64,000 nt of DNA, taken from positions 35,879,959-35,943,958 of the forward strand of contig NC_087069.1 in assembly GCF_963678635.1 (NCBI RefSeq). Direction: 5' to 3'. Shown piece by piece: positions 29,899 through 40,122 of this stretch. This stretch comes from Symsagittifera roscoffensis. Its lineage: Eukaryota; Xenacoelomorpha; Acoela; Convolutidae. The notes beneath the pieces were generated by a model. It was given only the letters and a program-made list of their open reading frames with translations, searched no databases and had not been told where the DNA came from. Numbering within the stretch: position 1 is the first letter of the stretch; the number at the start of each line of letters is the position of its first letter. The position numbers and the translations under genes were made by a program.

Positions 29899-32115
29899 TG
29901 TAATTATTGCCGACGATACGGACATAGTATTTCTGAATGTAGACAAAAACAGCAAGACAATCAAAATAAACCTCAAAAATATAAAGAACCAAATAAATCA
30001 TTCTATCAATACATGAAAAAAGACCAAAATCTACCGAACAAAACAGTCTACAGCAACAACAGTTTTGGAAAACCACTCCCGAACAATACAAATTATACAA
30101 GAAATCAATCACCATATAACTCAAGTTATAGAGGAAGATCACCAGAACGAAGAAACACGCAAAATTCATCACAAAATCACTACAATAGACCAAATAGTCG
30201 AAATAACTACTCCAGATCACATTCAAATACACAACGATTTGTTTCTAGATCTAATTCCCAATCAAGAAATAAATATTATCCAAACAATCAATCACGAAAT
30301 TCATCATACAATAGGAATAGAAACTACTCCAATAATCGGAATAGAAGTTATTCAAACAACCGAAACCAGAATTACCCGAACAATCAATCAAGGAATAACT
30401 CATATAATAGATCAAACTATAACAGACCAAACAATAATTACCAAAACAGATCGCGAAATAATTCACAAAATCGACATTCAAGTTATAATAATCGTTATAG
30501 AAATTATTCCCAATCACCACACCGGAATAATAATAACTATAATAATTCTAATAATCGCCACAGAAGTAGTACACCTAAACATCAAAGACATATTAATCAA
30601 GTACAATCTAATCCAGAAACAACATCAGACCCTCCAGGTATTGATGACACAGTAACTGATACGTTACAACTCAATCAAATAAACTGTGGATCATCAGATT
30701 CAGAAAGCGATGCAGAAAACACTCTCTCCATCAATATGATAAAAGTCGAAAATGACTATGAACCTGTTATATATGAACAACCTTTTTCATCACACATATA
30801 TGAGAATCAATCAGAACTCCTTCACAATTATTATATTGAACCCGTCCATTCCACACCGACGACACAAAAAACTAATGAAATTAACACTACAAATCAACCC
30901 AATGAGAACGAAAAATCAAAATGCTTGAATACAAATCACATCTATCAAAACATACAAAAAGAACAACCCAAAGAAAAAATTTGGACAATACCATTTCTTT
31001 TAGAAAGTCCAAGAAGCAAAGAATTTCAACCACCAGATCTTGAAATTGATTTTTTAATTGATTCAGGAGCAGAATCAAATATAATAAACATTCCCACATG
31101 GAATGAAATAAAAACCTTACACCCAAAGCTAACACCTCTTGAAACTTCCAGCAAACTAGCAACAGCACAAGGATCAACATTAATAAACTACGGAAAAATT
31201 CAATTATTTCTTCTCCCCACAAGAACAATGGAGCAAAACAAAATTTTAACCAAACCATTTAAACAAATATTCCATATCACTGATATTAAACACAATATCA
31301 TTGGAATACCATTTATCTCTAAATATATACCAACAATCAACATCTTGAATAGTAAAATATTAATCAAAGATAAATATACAAAAACAAAAGACACATCCCT
31401 AACATTTTTTCAAAGATTAAAAAAACAACCACAATTCTTTTCAAAATTTTATCCAATATATAACCAACAAAGAAAACACCTGAAACCACTATCAGGGAAC
31501 ATATATAATTTTTCAATAAAACAAGTTCACCAATATGATAAAAAACAAAACAAACAAAAATTTTATATGTCAGATTTTGAATTCAAACCTATTCATAAAT
31601 TTTTCAAAATCACAATCTCATCAATAAAATATTTGAAAAACTCGAATTCAGATATTATTTCCTTACATGTATACAACAATACACCTTACCAAGTAACATT
31701 ACCTTTAGGACTTTTAGGCTATTGCGAAACCAACGCTACAATATCACCAATACACGAAAAAGCATATCGTGTAAATAATATACTCCAATTACTAGATATT
31801 TGCCAATCCACAATTCTTAATGAAGAATTATCTATAAATAGTATAATAAGTAACGAAAACAGAAATACGGATTATTTCACAAAAACCCCATATTTCAAAC
31901 CTACATTCAACATAAGTAACTACACAGAGAGTCAACAGAAATTTTTAACAATGTTTAATTTCCAACATTCACAAATAACACAAGACGAATTTGAAAAACT
32001 AGCAAAACAGCTAATTAAATATTCATCAGTCTATGCAACATCCAAATTTGATGTTGGCAAAATCAGCTCATCACTACATCTCCCATTAAAACCAGACGCA
32101 GTTTTCAAAAAATAA
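29899..32115 (+). CDS. pro: Zinc knuckle, Asn/Arg/Ser-rich linker and aspartic protease (pol N-terminal part)
   Basis: The reading frame is the same as gag, directly after its TGA. Codons 29899-29940 encode CNYCRRYGHSISEC, a canonical CX2CX4HX4C zinc knuckle. About 200 residues rich in Asn, Arg, Ser and Tyr follow, probably disordered and RNA-binding. The protease active-site motif LIDSGAESN is at 31060-31068 (D-S-G). The frame ends at TAA 32113-32115, and the RT frame continues in the same phase. The first ATG after the TGA is at 30013 (700 codons to the TAA). Expression would need readthrough or internal initiation, or the stops are inactivating mutations. Confidence 0.8.
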   Translation, partial: CNYCRRYGHSISECRQKQQDNQNKPQKYKEPNKSFYQYMKKDQNLPNKTVYSNNSFGKPLPNNTNYTRNQSPYNSSYRGRSPERRNTQNSSQNHYNRPNSRNNYSRSHSNTQRFVSRSNSQSRNKYYPNNQSRNSSYNRNRNYSNNRNRSYSNNRNQNYPNNQSRNNSYNRSNYNRPNNNYQNRSRNNSQNRHSSYNNRYRNYSQSPHRNNNNYNNSNNRHRSSTPKHQRHINQVQSNPETTSDPPGIDDTVTDTLQLNQINCGSSDSESDAENTLSINMIKVENDYEPVIYEQPFSSHIYENQSELLHNYYIEPVHSTPTTQKTNEINTTNQPNENEKSKCLNTNHIYQNIQKEQPKEKIWTIPFLLESPRSKEFQPPDLEIDFLIDSGAESNIINIPTWNEIKTLHPKLTPLETSSKLATAQGSTLINYGKIQLFLLPTRTMEQNKILTKPFKQIFHITDIKHNIIGIPFISKYIPTINILNSKILIKDKYTKTKDTSLTFFQRLKKQPQFFSKFYPIYNQQRKHLKPLSGNIYNFSIKQVHQYDKKQNKQKFYMSDFEFKPIHKFFKITISSIKYLKNSNSDIISLHVYNNTPYQVTLPLGLLGYCETNATISPIHEKAYRVNNILQLLDICQSTILNEELSINSIISNENRNTDYFTKTPYFKPTFNISNYTESQQKFLTMFNFQHSQITQDEFEKLAKQLIKYSSVYATSKFDVGKISSSLHLPLKPDAVFKK

Positions 32116-34473
32116 AGAGCAAGTAAAGTACCAATTCACTTACACGATAAAGTGAACAGATTACTCGACATTTTAGAACAATACAACATTATATCACCAG
32201 TAAACAAAGAGGAACAACCAAAAGGCAACACATTTATCAACCCTGTTATCATTCTAGCCAAAGGAGAATCATTAAAAATTGTTCTCGATGCTAGATACCT
32301 CAACTCACTCATAGATGAATCAAAGTGTAATTGGCCCATTGAACCAATACAAGTTATTTTAACAAAAATAAACGGAAAATACTTTACCACCGCCGATATG
32401 AATAGTGCATATAATCAAATGCCATTAGATGAACAATCACGACGCTTAACACAATTTGTTATTGGAAACCAACAATACGAATTCAACCGCTTATTCTATG
32501 GAATATCCATAGGACCAGCAGCATTTTCAGCTTTTATGAGCAAAATTTTTCGACCACTAATACTCAAGAAAAATGCAATCACCTATTTAGACGATGTTTT
32601 TATGCAATCACAGACAAAAGAGGAAATGTTCAATGTTTTAGAACAATATCACCAAATACTTCAGAACGAAAATCTGAAGGCCGCCCCCGATAAATCACAC
32701 TTCTTTTTGACAAAAGTTAAATTCTTAGGACATAATATAGAAGAAAGAAAAACAATCACTCCATTGAAATCACGTATAGACGCTATTCAAAAACTCCAAC
32801 CACCAACAAATAAAAAGAAAATCCAAGAATTCCTTGGAATGTTAAACTTTTTAAGCAAATATGTTTATAAAATGCAATTATATCTACGACCATTCTATAA
32901 CATACTTAGACAACAAAATAATTTTGAATGGAATACAGAACATCAAGCACGAATTGAAGAAATTAAAAAACTTCTAACTGAACAAATTTCAAACACAATT
33001 CCAGATTCAAATCAACCATTTTATGCAATGTGCGATGCTTCGAATTTTGGCATCGGCGCAGCATTATTACAATCACATAAAAGTACAAATAAAATGAACC
33101 TCATATCAGCAAATTCTCGATTATTCACTCAAGCAGAGCTACGACTCTCAACTCTAATGAGAGAATGTACAGCCATAATATATACACTAACAGAATATGA
33201 ATTTCTGATACTTGGATCAAAACATCCCACAGTTCTATTCACAGACCATAAACCAATCATCTTTCTTTTTACACAAAAGTCTAAACCAAACCACCGAGTT
33301 TATAGATTTCAACTCATTTTAATGAAATTCCCAAACTTACATATAGTTTGGACCGCAGGAAAAAATCTTGCATTACCAGACACCTTAAGTCGAAATACGC
33401 CACCTGAATTACTCACACGTAAAACCACAGTCGAAATACCCAAAAACATAAAATTCTACCTTGCAGAAAATGAAACATCACCCCGATTGGAATGCAAATA
33501 TGCAGTAAAAACTGACGTTGAACAATCACAAATAAATAATTTACAACATTTCCCACTTTATTTAGATTGTCAAAATAATCACTATGAAGTTGATCTACTT
33601 GGAACATCAACTTTTAAACCAATCCCATATTCACAATGGATAAAAAATAACACCCAACAAAAAAGAATAAAACAACACCCGCCTAAAAAAGACCATTTTC
33701 CACTAATTGAAAAAGAAAATTTAACTGATAAAATAAACTTATCAGGACCACAAACAAACGATTCAAAATACACAATAAATCAAGTTTTTGACCTCCATGA
33801 CCCACTTGACACAATACCCTTATCTAAATTAGAAATTGAAAACATTTTTCTCCCCCCAACAGAAACAATTACAATTTCAACACTGAAACAATATCAAAAC
33901 CTTGACCCAGTAATTCGACAGCTGAAATCATGGCACAAATTTAAAACTAAACCTATCAAAGCAGATTCAACTATTCTAGGAAACAAAACACTCCTCCGAT
34001 ATTTTCGAAAATTCAATAATACAACAATTAACGAAAACACAGACCTTCTAGAAAACAAACTAAATGAATTTACAGTTCCCTGTCTCCCTTTAAGTATGAT
34101 TCTTATAGCTTTTAATATTTCACATACACAAAATATTAAAGGACACTCTGGATCAGAAAAAACATATTCAAATTTTGTACAAAACTTTTATTTCCCAAAT
34201 GCACCAATTTGGATAAAAGTACTATGCAATGACTGTATAGTATGTCAACTAAATAAACCTTACCCAAATCAAAAACAAATAGCACAAAAACAAGATTTTA
34301 AAGGACAAAGTTTGTACTTTAATCATCGTATCTCATTTGATACCAAAGGACCAATTTCACCCAACATTTCTATCATCCCTCATTTTGACCATATGCAAAT
34401 GTATAAAGAAAGCAATCATCACATTCGCTCTAGCAACAATCCTCCTAATTCTTTTCTTAGAAGAATACTATAA
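32116..34473 (+). CDS. pol: Reverse transcriptase, RNase H and truncated integrase
   Basis: Open in the protease frame immediately after its TAA; the first ATG is at 32152 (773 codons). RT has the catalytic block ADMNSAYNQMPLD and an intact YLDD box (32584-32595, residues 145-148 from that ATG). RNase H has CDASNFGIGAALL (Asp295) and TDHKPI (Asp365). The integrase zinc domain has H658 and H665 with C695 and C698 (CIVCQLNK). The integrase core starts with SFDTKGPI (Asp730), then diverges after about 15 residues and stops, so the second catalytic Asp and the Glu are missing. It looks Ty3/gypsy-like overall. RT and RNase H look competent; integrase does not. Confidence 0.88.
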   Translation, partial: RASKVPIHLHDKVNRLLDILEQYNIISPVNKEEQPKGNTFINPVIILAKGESLKIVLDARYLNSLIDESKCNWPIEPIQVILTKINGKYFTTADMNSAYNQMPLDEQSRRLTQFVIGNQQYEFNRLFYGISIGPAAFSAFMSKIFRPLILKKNAITYLDDVFMQSQTKEEMFNVLEQYHQILQNENLKAAPDKSHFFLTKVKFLGHNIEERKTITPLKSRIDAIQKLQPPTNKKKIQEFLGMLNFLSKYVYKMQLYLRPFYNILRQQNNFEWNTEHQARIEEIKKLLTEQISNTIPDSNQPFYAMCDASNFGIGAALLQSHKSTNKMNLISANSRLFTQAELRLSTLMRECTAIIYTLTEYEFLILGSKHPTVLFTDHKPIIFLFTQKSKPNHRVYRFQLILMKFPNLHIVWTAGKNLALPDTLSRNTPPELLTRKTTVEIPKNIKFYLAENETSPRLECKYAVKTDVEQSQINNLQHFPLYLDCQNNHYEVDLLGTSTFKPIPYSQWIKNNTQQKRIKQHPPKKDHFPLIEKENLTDKINLSGPQTNDSKYTINQVFDLHDPLDTIPLSKLEIENIFLPPTETITISTLKQYQNLDPVIRQLKSWHKFKTKPIKADSTILGNKTLLRYFRKFNNTTINENTDLLENKLNEFTVPCLPLSMILIAFNISHTQNIKGHSGSEKTYSNFVQNFYFPNAPIWIKVLCNDCIVCQLNKPYPNQKQIAQKQDFKGQSLYFNHRISFDTKGPISPNISIIPHFDHMQMYKESNHHIRSSNNPPNSFLRRIL

Positions 34474-34502
34474 TAAACATTAACTTTTTCACTAAAAGAA
34501 TA

Positions 34503-35637
34503 GACCAAAAAGCTATCAAAAATTGCTACCCAAAAGTCACAAAGTCAGTCTTCACCGACATCATCCCAAGATAACCCAACAACACCTTCAACTACCCATA
34601 CTCCCCAAACATCTACACGAATTTCCTTTCAAGATAACCCATACACTTTTGAAGAACGACACGCTCGTTTATCAGAACCACTAGAACCAGTTCAACGACA
34701 AGCACCTCTAAGCGAACCAACATATAACTTATACCCAACACTACCACAAGAATTAAGTAGAATAAGAAATCCTAGTCAAAACCAAAATACAGTCGAAATA
34801 AATAGACAAATTATACATCCTCGACGAAACAGAAATTTTCAAACTCCCCGAGTTCATTTTGACATACCTCAATCCCCATCACAAAACACTCCAGAAAACC
34901 CCATTGGTATATTACCAGAAACCCCTACGCTTCTTTCACAACGTAGCACCTCAAGCCTACCATCAGATTACTTAGGTTCAACACCAACAACTGAACAAAT
35001 ACGTGAAAATCCCTTTAACCCCCCAAACCAGGCATCACGACTACCATATTGGACAACACATTCATTTACACAAGGTGAATTAAATTTAGTCAATGATCCA
35101 ATAGATATTTCTACGGATACAACAACATCCTCATCACTACCAGAAACATTATCATTACCATCAACACCATCAATAAGCCAGATTTCACCACCACCTTTTA
35201 ACCTAAATTTTCCAAATAATCTCGACGCCAGATATCGAGAACAATCATCAACAAATATCCCTTTAAGACTAGATTGGAATACATTTACAGCCCCTCCACC
35301 ATTATTTGGACAACATCTAGAAAGTAATCGCCTTCACAACTGGGCACTTAATAGATTACAATACCGACAAGACATTCACGACGATATCCGTGATCACAAT
35401 ATCCAAATACTCCAACAAAACAGTTTACAATTAAAGTTTGAAATCGCAGTTAAATTAAACAACATTACTCAACATCCCTACCCATTAAACCCACCAAACA
35501 TAACAGCCCAATCACTACCACCGCCATTCATAACCACTGAAGTAATATATAAATACGACAGATATACCAAAAAGACAATTGGTTACATCACATTTTATAA
35601 CCCATACTCAGGATTATCATACACATGTATATTCTAA
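34503..35637 (+). CDS. Pro/Thr/Ser-rich reading frame without ATG (ORF-X)
   Basis: About 377 codons open between a TAG at about 34500 and a TAA at 35635-35637, in the gag-pol frame, with no methionine codon seen. Composition is Pro/Thr/Ser/Gln-rich with no known domain. The C-terminal 60 residues look more folded (GYITFYNPYSGLSYTC). It follows the truncated integrase and overlaps the envelope-like ATG by 13 nt. It may be the 3' part of a pol polyprotein whose join to RT was deleted, or a spliced exon. The long open length is the main support. Confidence 0.5.
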
Positions 35638-38238
35638 AATTATTAATTTTTCTCCAACTCCTTTTTCTAGTAATCTCAAATCAAAACATAAACCCTTCTC
35701 CCCGCACAGGACCCCAAGATTTATTAGTAACACATTACGATTGTGAAGAAAACGAACAAAAAACACTACACAAGTATGCAATAAATCAAGTATCACAGTG
35801 CGAAACAGAACCCCAAGCCATAGAAACTACAAATGTAATAGCAACACTCTATTCAAAAGCCCGAGCAACTACAGTTATAGGATATAAATTCACAGCAACA
35901 TTTTCTGAAAAGAAAGTACATTGTTCACAAGTCTCAAACGGAAATAAAAACCGACTTGACCATGAATCATTCTACCAGAGTAATATAGAACGACTTTTAC
36001 ATCTCAATCCCGAAGATTGTAAAAACGAGTTACTCCGACTAAACATCACAAAAAATAAAAACACAGATAGAAATTTAGTATATTTCCAAGTTTTTTCAGA
36101 TTCTGTACATCAAGCAGAACTTGAAAGATATCAAGGACATATAAAATTAGATGAAAAATACCCATACAACAGCGCACACGGACGATTAACCTATGACATG
36201 CACGATAAACACTGGATACCACACATTGGTATAAATGACTCATCAAACTGCAAAGCAGGCACAAAAAATAAAGGATACCAAGAAATAATGTTTTTCGATT
36301 GGAAAATACAACTCGAAAAAATACAACTCAAACGAGATTTATCAGACAACACAATGATTTATCAAGGAATTAGATTACCTTGTAAAAACGACCAAGGTTA
36401 TTGCGACCCTACAACCAGAACACAAGCAACAATTGTTTGGTTCCCCGAAGACACATGTACAACATTTCAAGTAGCAAAAATACACGCTCGTATGATAAAA
36501 TTTCACGAAAATATTTTATACAATCAATACCATATGAACAAGTAAATCCATTACGAAAAATAAGTTCTAATTTTCGAAACATTCATAATATAGAAAATAA
36601 ATTAACACGTTTTCAAATATATCAAGAAACAGAACTTGCATGTAAACACAGAAACCCACTTCACAAAACACAATACTCTGAAATATTAGTTGAATACGAA
36701 AATGGATTCGACATGACCACTGGAAAAATAAAAGTCGACCCATACGCCACAAGTCATCCCCTAAACGAAGGAACATCATATATACCAGTTAATTTTCAAA
36801 AGAATACAGGTCAACCTGGTGGACATTTAAAGCCCCAAGACGATCAAAGCACACGTTTACAAGAACTATCACTAATGAATAGTACATATTTTGGTAATAT
36901 CCACTATGATATTCACTTAGATATGAAACTAGACTACACGATTAGCCGAAATTTTCAAGAAATGTCACTCTCCGAATTAGAAACATTACACCAACTATGC
37001 GAATTAGAAAGAACACAAATATTACAATCACTTGCACTAGCAGTATTAAAAATACCCTACGCAGGATATTTACTATCAGGAAATAGATCAAATTTTTTAG
37101 ACTATGAAGGAAACATCTTATGGTTTTATACTTGTACTAAAAAGTATCACCACTATACGTTTTTGAAGATAAACGATGCTATAAAAGAATCCCTATCTTT
37201 TATAGGAATAAAGTACATTTCGTTGACACACTTTCACGAAGAACCTATTTCTGGGATACCGCAGTTCCATGTGGATCAGAAAATAGCCACAACGTAGTAC
37301 AACTAAACCCTGATGAAGATAAATATTACCTTCTCACTCCATATCCCACATTAATGCAATCACTCAAAAAATTTTCACCAGAAAGCATTCGCGCTATCGC
37401 TCGAAACCCAAATATAGACTTACAATCAATAGGAATATACTCAAAATCAGATATTCAACATCACATTAGAACACAACAATTCCAGGAATTATTAACACAA
37501 ATGGACACAATACAAAGACAATCAATTGACCAAAACTTACGCAAACTTGCCGAAACCGCAGGATTTGCAGACATCTATACGCAAGACTATAGCGGATATT
37601 TTAAAGACATTAAAGATTATATATATCTAAACGGTGAAAAATACCGTCCCCAAGATATATCACCTATCAATATTTTTAGCTTTGTTACACTCAAGAATGA
37701 AATTCTTGATTTTCTAGGATGGCCCTACTACATCTTAGAAAAACTGACTATTTTATACGCAATGTTTAACTTTATTGGATTTCTTTTTTCACTCTTAAAA
37801 GGAATCTATAACACATGTGCTATACACACACAAGTCAATAGACAAGCAAGTGTAGCACGCATACTATTTGCAGGATTTTTTGGAATATTTTCTACATCTA
37901 TAAACAAAATTCTTTTAGAAGCACAAATAAAAGAATATAACACAAAAATAGCAACAAGACAGAACACATACGACGAAGAACATAACAATGCAGACACAAC
38001 ACCAACAGCACCACAGTTACCACCCCTACCACATAACCATCCATTATCCCTAGTCCCACGTAATTTTCGAAATTTAGCCATAACACATAATAATTTTAGA
38101 CCAACCATATCACAAAGTCCCATCCAACATATAATGCCACACCACTCACAAGATGAAAATACTTATGAACAAATTATAGAACAACCCCATACCACCGCTT
38201 TTCAGTCTCAAAATAATAATTTTTTTAGCCCACGATGA
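35625..38238 (+). pseudogene. env: Envelope-like glycoprotein gene, two frameshifts
   Basis: Three successive frames read as one gene: 35625-36545, then 36401-37297, then about 37150-38238, with shifts near 36500 and 37150. The first part starts with a signal peptide (MYILKLLIFLQLLFLVIS) and has many Cys and N-glycosylation sequons, as in a secreted or surface glycoprotein. The third part has hydrophobic segments (ILYAMFNFIGFLFSLLKG and RILFAGFFGIFSTSI) near residues 130-190, then a polar Pro-rich tail. The stop overlaps the next ATG (ATGA, 38235-38238). The position after pol and this layout suggest an env-type protein; the fold and receptor are unknown. Confidence 0.65.
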
Positions 38239-40043
38239 GCCGACAACTTGGATCCCTACACCGATCAAATTCCCACCCAACCAACCTCACCACTCCAATC
38301 CCAATAATACCACTTTTTGCTTTTCCGCCACCCAATTTCCCATCCAGTAATGTAACATCCGGCATGAATTCCGATACTAATTCACACATCTCAGTTTTAT
38401 ACTCCATCTCACAACTCAATAACCCGAATATTGAAACCCCCGATGAATTTGCCGACTCTGAACCATCTCCATCAAATAATTTTCACACCAATTCCTTAAA
38501 TTTTTCCCAACCCCCTTTTCAACCCATACTACCAAATAACCCTGACCCAACCAATTCTACACCCTCTTATGCTTCCCAAGTCACTCCAACCTACTCCTCA
38601 CTTCACTCAGACCAATCATCTCATTCTCCAGACACCCCCCGAATCTCCCCAGAACTAGATAATTTCATTACCGTACAACAACAACCCTATCACCTTGACA
38701 CCCCAACCATAAACCAAATCTCATCCACAATAGATTCATCCAACCCTCCTACCCCTACACCCTCTTCAATTTATACTGAATCATTAGCACCATCATCCAC
38801 AACTACTGAATCTTCACTCAGCACTAATAGAGCTTACCGCACTTTTAAAAGGAAGTTCCCCAACCATCCTTTCCCAGCGAAACCAGGAACAGCCCGTGAA
38901 TATATCAACCATCCACAACACACTAACACAAAAGAATTTTTAGCTATCACCTTACCCTCATTTCCACAATACACCTTAAACACCCCTCATGACACTAACG
39001 AGACACGTAACTTTGTAGACGAATACGTTTTAATGCCTACCCTTCCTTGGACCTCATATTATCATTTTACAAATCCCCTTTGCTTACCTTTATCTAACAC
39101 TCATATCGATATAGAACGAAATAAGGACATGCTATATCGACTCACTACAACACTAACACCTAGACAATTTACTTACATTGGATATAAAAAATCACTAAAA
39201 ACACACACTGCACCCCGAGCTAATGAATATACACTAGAATATTACGATCATAACATCATCAGAACTAACCAAGATCAATTCTTAGACGACGATCGCTTCG
39301 CTAACCCACAAATCACCGAGAAATTTTTCATTAAAACACCATATGTATTTACACTAAATATCTTCGATCGCAAGTTTGACCACATTATTTCAGAAGCACT
39401 AACAGACACGCAAGCCTACGAAAGTTTTAAAGAACGCTTCCAAATATTTTCACTAACCTTTCATTTCCTTGCACCACATGAAAGAGATTTGCACTGCTCA
39501 CACGATATTATGTTGCGCACTAAACAAACACACACATATACTTATTATCGTTTCATCCAAAATCACTTTGACCTACACACTCCCTCCAGACAACCACACC
39601 ATCGTTTTCAATTCATCAATTCCAAATACACCTCACCATTCTTTCTTAACTTCACATATTGCATTAAAGATACTAACCTTCATGGTATTCTTCGAAATTA
39701 TGATCCCATAACCCAAATGTATATCTTTTGTCCCATCACCAAGACCTTCAACGCAGAAGAATCCCGACCCTTCCTCATCCCACACGAGTTTGTACAACCT
39801 ATAGAAATCCCCATTTTAGAATTCATCCATAACACTAAATTCAACCACAAATTATATAATCTAATCCAAAACACACCTTATGAATTTGCAGTTGGCACTG
39901 AAGAACTAACCACCATTAAGGCACTTCAATTGCTTTGGCCACTGCTTCAAACTAAAAATATCATCCGCATCTTAGCCAAATTACTAACAACTTCAGATCT
40001 CATCCACGACATCTTCCCCCACGGTTTCTTCCCCGACTACTAA
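38235..40043 (+). CDS. Intact 602-codon accessory ORF (ORF-Z) after env
   Basis: I do not recognise this protein. Residues 1-210 are Pro/Ser/Thr-rich and probably disordered. From about 220 to 600 it looks like a folded domain, rich in aromatic residues and His, with a few scattered Cys (for example LPWTSYYHFTNPLCLPLS, FLAPHERDLHCSHDIM). No signal peptide or clear membrane segment is seen. The start codon overlaps the env stop as ATGA, which suggests coupled or reinitiated translation. It is the only large frame downstream of pol that is fully open, in an element with near-identical LTRs. A canonical 76-nt intron follows three bases after its stop. Confidence 0.72.
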   Translation: MSRQLGSLHRSNSHPTNLTTPIPIIPLFAFPPPNFPSSNVTSGMNSDTNSHISVLYSISQLNNPNIETPDEFADSEPSPSNNFHTNSLNFSQPPFQPILPNNPDPTNSTPSYASQVTPTYSSLHSDQSSHSPDTPRISPELDNFITVQQQPYHLDTPTINQISSTIDSSNPPTPTPSSIYTESLAPSSTTTESSLSTNRAYRTFKRKFPNHPFPAKPGTAREYINHPQHTNTKEFLAITLPSFPQYTLNTPHDTNETRNFVDEYVLMPTLPWTSYYHFTNPLCLPLSNTHIDIERNKDMLYRLTTTLTPRQFTYIGYKKSLKTHTAPRANEYTLEYYDHNIIRTNQDQFLDDDRFANPQITEKFFIKTPYVFTLNIFDRKFDHIISEALTDTQAYESFKERFQIFSLTFHFLAPHERDLHCSHDIMLRTKQTHTYTYYRFIQNHFDLHTPSRQPHHRFQFINSKYTSPFFLNFTYCIKDTNLHGILRNYDPITQMYIFCPITKTFNAEESRPFLIPHEFVQPIEIPILEFIHNTKFNHKLYNLIQNTPYEFAVGTEELTTIKALQLLWPLLQTKNIIRILAKLLTTSDLIHDIFPHGFFPDY

Positions 40044-40046
40044 CAG

Positions 40047-40122
40047 GTAAGTATGAATTATACATATTACTAACTAATTTAAATATTAGAAACTCACCAT
40101 TCTTTATCCATGTTTTCTTTAG
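40047..40122 (+). other. Predicted mini-intron in the 3' untranslated region
   Basis: CAG/GTAAGTAT donor at 40044-40054, a TACTAAC branch-site match near 40068-40074, and a TTTTCTTTAG acceptor ending at 40122. The 76-nt length suits a small intron. It lies directly after the stop of the 602-codon ORF. Splicing is inference. Confidence 0.5.
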
